Shown here: piece by piece, positions 1-6,800 of the stretch
Position numbering within the stretch: position 1 is the first letter of the stretch
Layout: every line of letters begins with the position of its first letter
DNA from: JAJRXK01 sp964593155
GTDB taxonomy: Bacteria > Krumholzibacteriota > Krumholzibacteriia > JAJRXK01
Length of the DNA stretch: 7,912 nt
Direction of reading: 5' to 3'
Assembly (NCBI GenBank): GCA_964593155.1
Contig: CAZQHE010000162.1
Coordinates: 1-7,912 of the forward strand
The notes under the pieces: model-generated
What the model was told of the DNA's origin: nothing
The model's input: the letters and a program-made list of their open reading frames with translations, nothing else
The model's database searches: none
Translations under genes and position numbers: made by a program

Positions 1-1
1 G

Positions 2-1732
2 CTGGCGAACGCCGAACCGATCCGGGCCCGCCGGGTGATCGTGGCGATCGGTCGCAGCGGCGACTTCCGCAAGCTGGACGTCGCGGGCGAGGAACTCGAC
101 AAGGTCAGCAACCGCCTGCACGACCCGAAGGACTACGCCGACCGCGACGTACTCGTGGTGGGCGGTGGTGACAGCGCCCTGGAGTCGGCCGTGGCCCTGG
201 CCGGGTGCGGGGCACGGGTCACGCTCAGCTACCGTCGTGAGGAACTCACGCGTCCGAAGCCCGACAACGTCGAGGCGCTCGACCGCGCCTCCGAGGAGCA
301 CGGCCTGCGGCAGATGCTCGGCAGCCAGGTGAAGCGCATCGACGATTCGACCGTCGAACTCGAGACACCGCACGGAACCGAGACGATCGACAACGACAAC
401 GTGTTCACCATGATCGGCCGCGACGCCCCGCTGGAGTTCTTCCGTCGCAGCGGCGTGCCGATCCGCGGCGAGTGGCGCACGTCGACCAAGCTGTCCTTCG
501 CGGCGATCCTGCTGTTGGCGATCTTCGTCTACCACTGGAAGACGAGCGCCGGGATCCCCATCTACTCGTGGTTCCAGGAGAACGGCTGGTTCCCCTTCAA
601 CATCGGGTCGCCTTCGGATCCCTCCACGTTCCTGGGCACGCTCACGCTCAGCGCGAAGAGTCCCGGCTTCTACTACACCTTCGCCTACTCGACCGCGGTG
701 GCGCTCTTCGGGATCGCGCGGATCCGTCGGCGGAAGACACCCTACATCACGGTGCAGACGATCACGCTCACGGCGATCCAGGTGATTCCGTTGTTCCTGC
801 TGCCGTACCTGATCCTGCCGTGGATGGGACACAACGGCGTCTTCGATTCCGGCCTGGCGAAGACGTTGGCCGACAACCTCTTCCCCGTGACCGAATGGGA
901 CGCCCACGGCCGGGAGTACTGGCGGGCCTTCGGCCTGATCCTCGCGTGGCCGTTGATGATCTGGAACGTGTTCACCGATCAACCCCTCGTGTGGTGGTTG
1001 GTGATCGGGTTCGCGCAGACCTTCGTGATCATCCCGGCCATCATCTACTTCTGGGGCAAGGGCGCCTACTGCGGCTGGGTGTGCTCGTGTGGTGCGCTCG
1101 CCGAGACCGTCGGCGACACCCTTCGCGAGAAGATGCCGCACGGTCCGGTGTGGAATCGGGTGAACATGGTCGGGCAGGTGGTACTGCTGGCTGCCTTCGT
1201 GCTGTTGATCTTCCGCGTGGTCAGCTGGGTGTGGCCCGAGACCGTGGTGGGCGAGGCCTTCCGCGGCGCGTACATGGCCGGACTCATGGGGCGCGGCGGC
1301 GACTGGTCGAACCTGCCCTTCCCGATGAACTTCCTCAACTACAACTGGATCGTCGACCTGACCATGGCCGGCATCATCGGCGTGGGCTTCTACATGCACT
1401 TCTCCGGCCGCGTGTGGTGCCGCTTCGGCTGCCCACTCGCCGCGCTCATGCACGTGTACGCGCGCTTCAGCCGCTTCCGGATCCTGGCCGACAAGAAGAA
1501 GTGCATCAGCTGCAACGTGTGCACGAGCGTCTGCCACCAGGGAATCGACGTGATGAGCTTCGCCAACAAGGGCGAGCCCATGGCCGACCCGCAGTGCGTC
1601 CGCTGCAGCGCCTGCGTGCAGAGCTGCCCCACCGGGGTGCTCGAGTTCGGTCAGATCGATCCGAAGACGCGGCAGGTGATCGCGGTCGACGCCCTGGCCG
1701 CATCGCCGGTGAAGATGCGAGAGGGGCGCTGA
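2..1732 (+). CDS. NAD(P)-binding flavoprotein-like module fused to membrane polyferredoxin (5' partial)
   Basis: The frame is open from the first codon at position 2, so the true start lies upstream; the visible part is 576 residues ending at TGA 1730-1732. Numbering from the GTG at 35: the strand VIVAIG, like the conserved ATG-type strand of pyridine-nucleotide disulfide oxidoreductases, is at 2-6; a dinucleotide-binding GGGDSALESA loop is at 43-52, with Arg67-Arg68 suggesting NADPH preference. A membrane part with about eight hydrophobic segments begins near 153. It contains two Fer4_5-type motifs (C346, C350, C352; C462, C466), followed by two classical [4Fe-4S] ferredoxin motifs (C490/493/496/500 and C521/524/527/531, the latter ending in CP). 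This resembles NosR/CcoG-type polyferredoxins. Inferred role: moving electrons between NAD(P)H and a membrane or periplasmic partner through FeS clusters. The substrate is unknown. The usual C-terminal FAD segment of thioredoxin reductases is not seen before the first membrane helix. Confidence 0.9.
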   Translation: MANAEPIRARRVIVAIGRSGDFRKLDVAGEELDKVSNRLHDPKDYADRDVLVVGGGDSALESAVALAGCGARVTLSYRREELTRPKPDNVEALDRASEEHGLRQMLGSQVKRIDDSTVELETPHGTETIDNDNVFTMIGRDAPLEFFRRSGVPIRGEWRTSTKLSFAAILLLAIFVYHWKTSAGIPIYSWFQENGWFPFNIGSPSDPSTFLGTLTLSAKSPGFYYTFAYSTAVALFGIARIRRRKTPYITVQTITLTAIQVIPLFLLPYLILPWMGHNGVFDSGLAKTLADNLFPVTEWDAHGREYWRAFGLILAWPLMIWNVFTDQPLVWWLVIGFAQTFVIIPAIIYFWGKGAYCGWVCSCGALAETVGDTLREKMPHGPVWNRVNMVGQVVLLAAFVLLIFRVVSWVWPETVVGEAFRGAYMAGLMGRGGDWSNLPFPMNFLNYNWIVDLTMAGIIGVGFYMHFSGRVWCRFGCPLAALMHVYARFSRFRILADKKKCISCNVCTSVCHQGIDVMSFANKGEPMADPQCVRCSACVQSCPTGVLEFGQIDPKTRQVIAVDALAASPVKMREGR

Positions 1733-1754
1733 GCCGAAGCCCCCCGCCGGGCGA

Positions 1755-1814
1755 GCACGGCGGCCACGCCGACTCCGTGCCGCTGCCGCGGCGCGGAGCG
1801 TGGCCTCTTCGGCC
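1755..1814 (+). terminator. Cluster of three GC stem-loops after the redox gene (possible terminator)
   Basis: Three hairpins follow one another, starting 22 bases after the stop codon. The first (1755-1780) pairs GCACGGCGGC with GCCG and CCGTGC around a CAC loop, with a three-base ACT bulge. The second (1781-1800) pairs CGCT and CCGC with GCGG and AGCG around a GGC loop, with a one-base bulge. The third (1802-1814) is GGCC/GGCC around TCTTC. No T-tract follows, so this is not a canonical intrinsic terminator. It could slow polymerase, protect the 3' end, or be a chance product of high GC. The pairings are read directly from the sequence; the function is inference. Confidence 0.3.
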
Positions 1815-1867
1815 GGGAGCGTTTCCGTGGACCCCGAAGTCGCGCGGGAATCCCTACGGGATCGATA

Positions 1868-1896
1868 TTGACTGACTGCTCAGTCACATATATCCT
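1868..1896 (+). promoter_or_regulatory. Probable promoter of the TetR-family regulator gene
   Basis: A sigma-70-like -35 box TTGACT (1868-1873) is followed after exactly 17 bases by TATCCT (1891-1896). It lies in a short AT-rich island (CACATATATCC) unusual for this GC-rich sequence. The -35 and most of the spacer are covered by the palindromic operator, the classical arrangement for autorepression. The start codon at 1925 lies 28 bases beyond the -10 box. An alternative -10 is TATATC at 1889-1894 with a 15-base spacer. Confidence 0.65.
1869..1886. promoter_or_regulatory. TetR-family operator O1
   Basis: The 18-base site TGACTGACTGCTCAGTCA contains a perfect 6-2-6 palindrome (TGACTG CT CAGTCA, 1873-1886). 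It can also be read as a 7-4-7 inverted repeat (TGACTGA/TCAGTCA). It sits on the -35 box and spacer of the regulator promoter. A 16/18-identical copy is found upstream of the adaptor gene at 2632-2649. TGA...TCA dyads of this size are typical binding sites of TetR-family dimers, so autoregulation by the gene at 1925 is the natural reading. Confidence 0.8.
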
Positions 1897-1924
1897 GCCA
1901 GAGCATCCGAGCCGAGGAGTCCCC

Positions 1925-2584
1925 ATGACCGAGCCCCGACAGGGCCGCCGCACCCGCGATCCCGAGCGCAGCCGCCGCGCGATCCTCGACGCCGCGCGCG
2001 ACGAGTTCGTCGCCCACGGCTTCACCGGAGGCCGCACCGGCCGGATCGCCGAGGCCGCCGGCGTCCCCCAGGGCCTGCTCTACCACTACTTCGACAACAA
2101 GGAGGGTCTGTTCGACGCGGTCATGGAGGACACGCTGGCGCCGTACTTCAACGGCATGCTCGACATGCTGCAGTCGGCCGAGGCACCCGACCTGGCCCTG
2201 CTCGAGAACTCGGTGCGCCGCTACTTCCAGTTCCTGCACGAGAACCCGCACGTGGCGCGGCTGCTGGCCTGGTGGTTCGCCGATCAGGCCTGGGAGGGCA
2301 AGCCACTCACCCGGAAACAGGGCGTGGCCGAGGCCGTCGAACTGCTCGGGGCGGCCCGGATCCGGGAGGGGCAGGAGGCCGGATTCATCCGCGAGGACCT
2401 CGACCCGGCCCTCGTGATCAAGACCTTCATCGACATGTGCGTGATGTGGCACATGAGCAAGGGCCGGCACATGCTCCACACCGCCCCGGGCGAGGAGCAG
2501 GCCGATCTCGACGCCCGCTACCTCGACCACATGGTCGAGGTCTTCCTGAACGGCGTCGTCGCGCCGGCGCACCGGCCGGACTGA
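1925..2584 (+). CDS. TetR/AcrR-family transcriptional repressor
   Basis: A 219-residue protein, the usual length for the family. Residues 15-62 form the TetR N-terminal DNA-binding domain. They contain the helix IAEAAGVPQGLLYHYF (41-56) followed by DNKEGLF, the characteristic helix-turn-helix signature. Residues 70-219 are the variable, mostly helical ligand-binding and dimerisation region; it is rich in aromatic residues (for example LLAWWFADQAW, 113-123), consistent with a hydrophobic ligand, and has the common GFIREDLDP turn near 153-161. ATG 1925 is chosen because GAGGAG (1914-1919) lies five bases upstream. An earlier in-frame TTG at 1868 falls inside the promoter and operator. The operator pair at 1869 and 2632 implies that it represses itself and the downstream efflux genes, with derepression by a pump substrate. 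The inducer cannot be predicted. Confidence 0.95.
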   Translation: MTEPRQGRRTRDPERSRRAILDAARDEFVAHGFTGGRTGRIAEAAGVPQGLLYHYFDNKEGLFDAVMEDTLAPYFNGMLDMLQSAEAPDLALLENSVRRYFQFLHENPHVARLLAWWFADQAWEGKPLTRKQGVAEAVELLGAARIREGQEAGFIREDLDPALVIKTFIDMCVMWHMSKGRHMLHTAPGEEQADLDARYLDHMVEVFLNGVVAPAHRPD

Positions 2585-2631
2585 CGGACACGCGCGCCCG
2601 TACACCCGGAGGGAAGATCAGCACGAATTAC

Positions 2632-2649
2632 TGACTGATTGCTCAATCA
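2632..2649. promoter_or_regulatory. TetR-family operator O2, upstream of the efflux genes
   Basis: TGACTGATTGCTCAATCA matches O1 at 16 of 18 positions. Its core TGATTG CT CAATCA (2636-2649) is again a perfect 6-2-6 palindrome. The two changes relative to O1 (C to T at 2639, G to A at 2646) are symmetric about the dyad and keep base pairing. The site lies 47 bases after the regulator stop codon and 107 bases before the adaptor start codon. By analogy with O1, CTGACT (2631-2636) could be a -35 box, but no convincing -10 lies 17 bases downstream. The promoter position for the efflux genes is therefore unresolved. Confidence 0.8.
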
Positions 2650-2652
2650 AGG

Positions 2653-2694
2653 CCGGCGGGCGGCGTGCGAACGCACGGTGGAGGCGCCCGCCGG
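2653..2694 (+). other. Long GC hairpin in the adaptor gene leader
   Basis: A perfect ten-base stem, CCGGCGGGCG (2653-2662) with CGCCCGCCGG (2685-2694), encloses an inner hairpin CGTGC-GAAC-GCACG (2664-2677). It begins three bases after operator O2 and ends 62 bases before the adaptor start codon. No T-run follows. It may be a 5'-leader structure of the efflux mRNA (stability or attenuation) or a T-less terminator for the regulator gene. The pairing is seen in the sequence; the role is unknown. Confidence 0.4.
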
Positions 2695-2756
2695 ACGGCC
2701 GATCGAGACCGAACCCCGACGAAGAGCACGATCTCCCCGACCGGAACGAAGGAGCC

Positions 2757-3878
2757 ATGAGAACCACGCCCGTCCGACGCGTCCTGTCGTCCCTCGTGAT
2801 CCTCGCCGCCGCCGTGGCGGCCATGGTCCTCGCGCCGCACCTCGCCACCGGGGACCGGTCCCGGCGCGAGGCCCGAGCGCAGGCGATGCCCGCATCCGAC
2901 GAAGCCGTCCGCGTGCAGGTGTACGAAGTCCGTGCCCACGCGGGTCCCGCCCCGACCCATGCACTGCGGGCGAGCGGCACGCTCGAGGCCCGCCGTCGCG
3001 TACCCCTCGCCTTCGCCGTTGCCGGCGTGGTCGAGGAACTGCGGCACGACGACGGCGATGCGGTCGAGCGCGGTGACGCCCTGGCCCGTCTCGATCCCGT
3101 CCCCTTCGAGAGCGCGCTCGAGCGCGCCGAGTCCCGCGTGCTCTACCTCGAGAAGAGCCTCGCGCGCAGCCGCATGCTCCGCGAACAGCGCGCACTGAGC
3201 GACGAGGAGTTCGACGCCCAGGACGCCGAGCTCACGGCCGCGCGCGCGGAGCTGCGCCTGGCCCGCTGGAACCTCGAACGCTCGGTCCTGCGCGCGCCCT
3301 TCGACGGTCACGTCCTCACGCGCCACGTCGAACGGGGCCAGGTGGTCGCGAACGGAACCCCCGCCTTCGAGCTGATCGAACTGCGGACCCTGGAACTCGA
3401 CGCCGCGCTGCCGGCCTCCGATCTCGCCCTGGTCGACCTGGACGGCCCGGTCACGCTCGTCGCCCGTGACGATCCACGCGTCCGCGCCACGGGCCGCATC
3501 GACCACGCGCCCCTGCGCAGCGACACCCGGTCGGGCTCGGTGCCCCTGCGGGTCGTGGTCGCCAACGACGATCGACACCTGCTGCCCGGCATGGTCGTCG
3601 AGGCCACCTTCGGCGCGCGGGCTGCCGACCCCACGGGTGAAGAACTGCGCATCCCTCTGAGCGCCCTGCGCGTCGACGACCTGGGCCAGGCCGTGTGGCG
3701 GGTCACCGAGGACGGACGCGTGGAGCGCATGGACGTCGAACTCGGCCCCGTGCGAGGCGACACGGTGGTGGTCACCGACGGCCTGCGTGCCGGCGACCAC
3801 ATCGTCGACGAGGCCCCCGATCGCCTCCGCGCCGGCGACGCCGTCGTGGCCGTGAACGGCGGAGGCGAACCGCGATGA
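2757..3878 (+). CDS. RND efflux periplasmic adaptor (membrane fusion protein, HlyD/AcrA type)
   Basis: A 373-residue protein that would bridge the inner-membrane pump and the outer-membrane channel. Basic residues followed by a hydrophobic stretch (8-28) form an N-terminal membrane anchor or signal; there is no lipobox cysteine, so it is not an AcrA-like lipoprotein. The biotinyl-lipoyl domain appears as two halves, about 81-113 (AFAVAGVVEEL, then DGDAVERGDALARLD) and 178-209 (LRAPFDGHVLTRHVERGQVV). Between them is an alpha-hairpin (about 115-175). Arg137, Leu141 and Ser148 have the spacing of the RLS motif (R-x3-L-x6-S) that AcrA-type adaptors use to dock on TolC-type channels. A beta-barrel domain (about 210-290) and membrane-proximal domain (about 297-370) follow. 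ATG 2757 is preceded by AAGGAG at 2749-2754, only two bases away, an unusually tight spacing. Its stop overlaps the pump start. Confidence 0.95.
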   Translation: MRTTPVRRVLSSLVILAAAVAAMVLAPHLATGDRSRREARAQAMPASDEAVRVQVYEVRAHAGPAPTHALRASGTLEARRRVPLAFAVAGVVEELRHDDGDAVERGDALARLDPVPFESALERAESRVLYLEKSLARSRMLREQRALSDEEFDAQDAELTAARAELRLARWNLERSVLRAPFDGHVLTRHVERGQVVANGTPAFELIELRTLELDAALPASDLALVDLDGPVTLVARDDPRVRATGRIDHAPLRSDTRSGSVPLRVVVANDDRHLLPGMVVEATFGARAADPTGEELRIPLSALRVDDLGQAVWRVTEDGRVERMDVELGPVRGDTVVVTDGLRAGDHIVDEAPDRLRAGDAVVAVNGGGEPR

Positions 3879-6800
3879 GCAGCACCATGCTCGCCGTTCG
3901 CAACTATCGCTTCGTCGTCATCTTCACCGTGGCGATGCTCGTCCTCGGCGTTCTCGGTTTCGTGAAGATGCCTCGACAGGAAGACCCGACCCTTCCGGCC
4001 ATCGGCGGGACCGTCCGCGTGATCTACCCGGTCGGAACCGCCGAGGAGGTCGAGGACCGCATCGTCGAACCGATCGAGGAGGCCCTGCACGAGCTCGAGG
4101 AGATCGACACCGTCGAGGCCACCGCGGCCGACGGCGTCGCCGTGATCACGGGCGAGTTCCGCGACGACGTCGACAGGGACGACGCCTTCGACCTCTTCGC
4201 CCAGGCCGTGTCGGGCGTGCAGGACGACCTGCCGGAGGGCGTGGCCGAGCTCCGGGTGATCGAGCAGAAGCCGAGTGCGGTGGTCGCGATCCAGGCCGCG
4301 ATCCACGGACCCGACGCCACCGACGCCGAGCTGCGCCACTGGGCCGAGGAACTCGAGAACCGCTGGAACACCCTGGCCGACGCCGGCGAGATCCGGACCG
4401 AGGCGGCGCAGGATCAGCAGGTGCACGTGGTGATCGACCCCGACCGCATGGCGGCCAGCGGGATCACCCTGGGGCAGGTCCGCGACGCGATCGCCGCGGC
4501 CAACGGCGACCTGCCCGGCGGCACCGTGACGAGCGGCGCACGTCGTCTGACGATCCGTCCCAATCCCCGCTTCGAGACCCTCGACGACATCCGCACCACG
4601 GTGCTCACCTCGGTCGACGGCCGTCCGGTGCGGCTCGCCGCGTTCGCCGACGTCCGCTGGGGCAGCGAGGATCCCCAGTACCGCGTGCGCCATCAGGGTG
4701 AGCCGGCCGTGCTGGTCACCGCCAAGCTCAAGGAGGGCCGTAACGTCCTCGACATGACGGTCGATGCCCGCGAAGACCTCGAGCGGCTACGCGAAGATCT
4801 TCCCGCGCACCTCACGGCCTCCGTGGTCGTCGACCAGAGCGACGACGTGTCGGCGCGTCTGCGCACCTTCGGCTTCAGCCTGCTGCAGGGCGGCGCGATC
4901 ATCGTGCTGTTCGTGGCGATCATCGTCGGTTGGCGGGCGGCCGTGGTGGCGATCACCGCCATGACCCTGGCCGTCGGCATCTCGTTCTGGTTGCTCGACG
5001 CCTTCGGCGTGTCGCTGCAGCAGATGTCGATCGCCGGACTGGTGGTCGTGCTGGGTCTGCTGGTCGACAACGCGGTGGTGGTGTTCGAGTCGATCCTCCA
5101 CGAACGGCAGAAGGGCGCCCCGGCGGAAGAGGCCGCGATCCGCGGAACCGATCGCGTGGCCCGCGCCGTGACCAGCGCCACCGCGACCACGGTGGCCGCC
5201 TTCGTGCCCATGCTCTTCATGGCCGGAACGGTCGGCGACTTCACGCGCGACATCCCGACCGTGGTGTCGCTGGTCCTGATCGTCAGCCTGGGCGTGGCGC
5301 TGTTCGTCACGCCGCTCGTGGCCACGCGTCTCTTCGGCTCGCCGCGAGCGGCGCGTCCAGCGGGGCTGCAGCCGCTCCTCGACCACGTCGCCCAGCGCGG
5401 CGCCTACGCCCGCACGCTCGACTTCGTACAGGCGCGGCCGCGCGTCACCGTGCTCGCGCTGCTGATGGTGGCCCTCGTCCTCATCGGCATCGGCACGACG
5501 CTCGGCATGAACTTCTTCCCGCGCGCCGACGACAAGCCGATGTTCCTGGTCCGCGTGAAGGCTCCGCAGGGAACGAACCTGTGGACCACGCACGCCCGCG
5601 CGGTCGAAGTCGAGCAGTGGATCCTCGACGACCCGCTGACACGCTCGGTGACGACGAACGTCGGCGAGGGCAATCCGATGATCTACTACAACACGTTGCG
5701 CGACATCCCGCGGACGAACTTCGCCGAGCTGCTGGTCACCGTGCCGCGCGAGCACAGCATGGACATCCCCGATCTCGCGCGCCGGATCCGGGAACGTTTC
5801 GCCGACGACCCGCGCTTCCGGATCGAGACCAAACTCCTCGTGCAGGGCCCTCCGGTGGGACTGCCGGTGTCGATCCGCATCGACGGCGACGATCTCGAGC
5901 GTCTGCGCGCGCACGCCGACGAACTCGCCGGCGCGTTGCGCGAGGTCCCGGGGGCGATCAACGTCTCGCACGACCTGCAGCCCGGGGCGCCGCGGCTCGA
6001 ACTGCACACCGATCCGGTGAAGATCCACAAGCTGGGGCTGAACTCGGCGGTGGTCGCCCGGGAGATCCGGCTGGCCATGGCCGGCGGGACGGCGACCACG
6101 CTGCGCGTGAACGGCGAGGACCATGACGTGGTCGTCCGCGTGGCCGACGAGGGGGCAGAGACCCTCGACGATCTCGAACGCGTGCGGGTGCCGGTCCCCG
6201 GAGGCACTCCGGTCCCGCTCGCGCAGCTCACGCGGCCGACACTGTCGAGCACCTACTCGCGGATCATGCACACCGATCTCGAACGCTCGGTGATCGTGGG
6301 CGCCGACACCGACGGTCGTCTGGCCACCGAGATCGTCGCCGACCTCATGCCCGCCGTGCGCGACCTCGACCTCGCGCCGGGCGAGAGCTGGGAGGTGATC
6401 GGCGAGGACGAGGAACGCGACGTTGCCTTCCTGTCGATGCTGCAGAACGTGGTCGTGGCCATGGGGCTGATCTACGGGATCCTCGTCCTGCAGTTCGGCT
6501 CGTTCAAGCTGCCACTGGTGATCTTCACGTCGATCCCGGTGGCCCTGGCCGGTTCGGTGGCGGGACTGCTCGTCAGCGGCTGGCCCTTCGGCTTCACCGC
6601 CTTCATCGGACTGCTCGCGCTGGTGGGCATCGTGGTGAACGACGCGATCGTCCTCGTGGACCGCGCGAACCAGTACCGGCGCGACGGCGAGACGCTCGAT
6701 CGCGCGGTGCGCCACGCGGCCCAGTCGCGGCTGCAGCCGATCATCCTGACCACGCTGACGACACAGGCGGGCCTGCTCCCGCTCACGCTCTTCGGAGGCA

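Noticed and set aside
472..1875. Long + strand open frame (467 codons) in another frame of the redox gene
   Set aside because: Its translation is Arg/Pro/His-rich and without domains. The overlapping frame carries intact ferredoxin motifs and membrane helices.
1868..1924. Earlier TTG start for the TetR gene at 1868
   Set aside because: It would place the start codon inside the -35 box and operator and add a 19-residue extension not typical of the family. ATG 1925 has a good ribosome-binding site.
2643..3800. 385-codon antisense open frame over the adaptor gene
   Set aside because: It is a mirror shadow of the adaptor CDS. It has no domain signature, whereas the sense strand encodes clear lipoyl and hairpin features.
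4930..6126. 398-codon + strand open frame inside the RND gene
   Set aside because: It is an Arg/Gly/Ala-rich shadow in an alternative frame of the RND coding sequence, with no domain signature.
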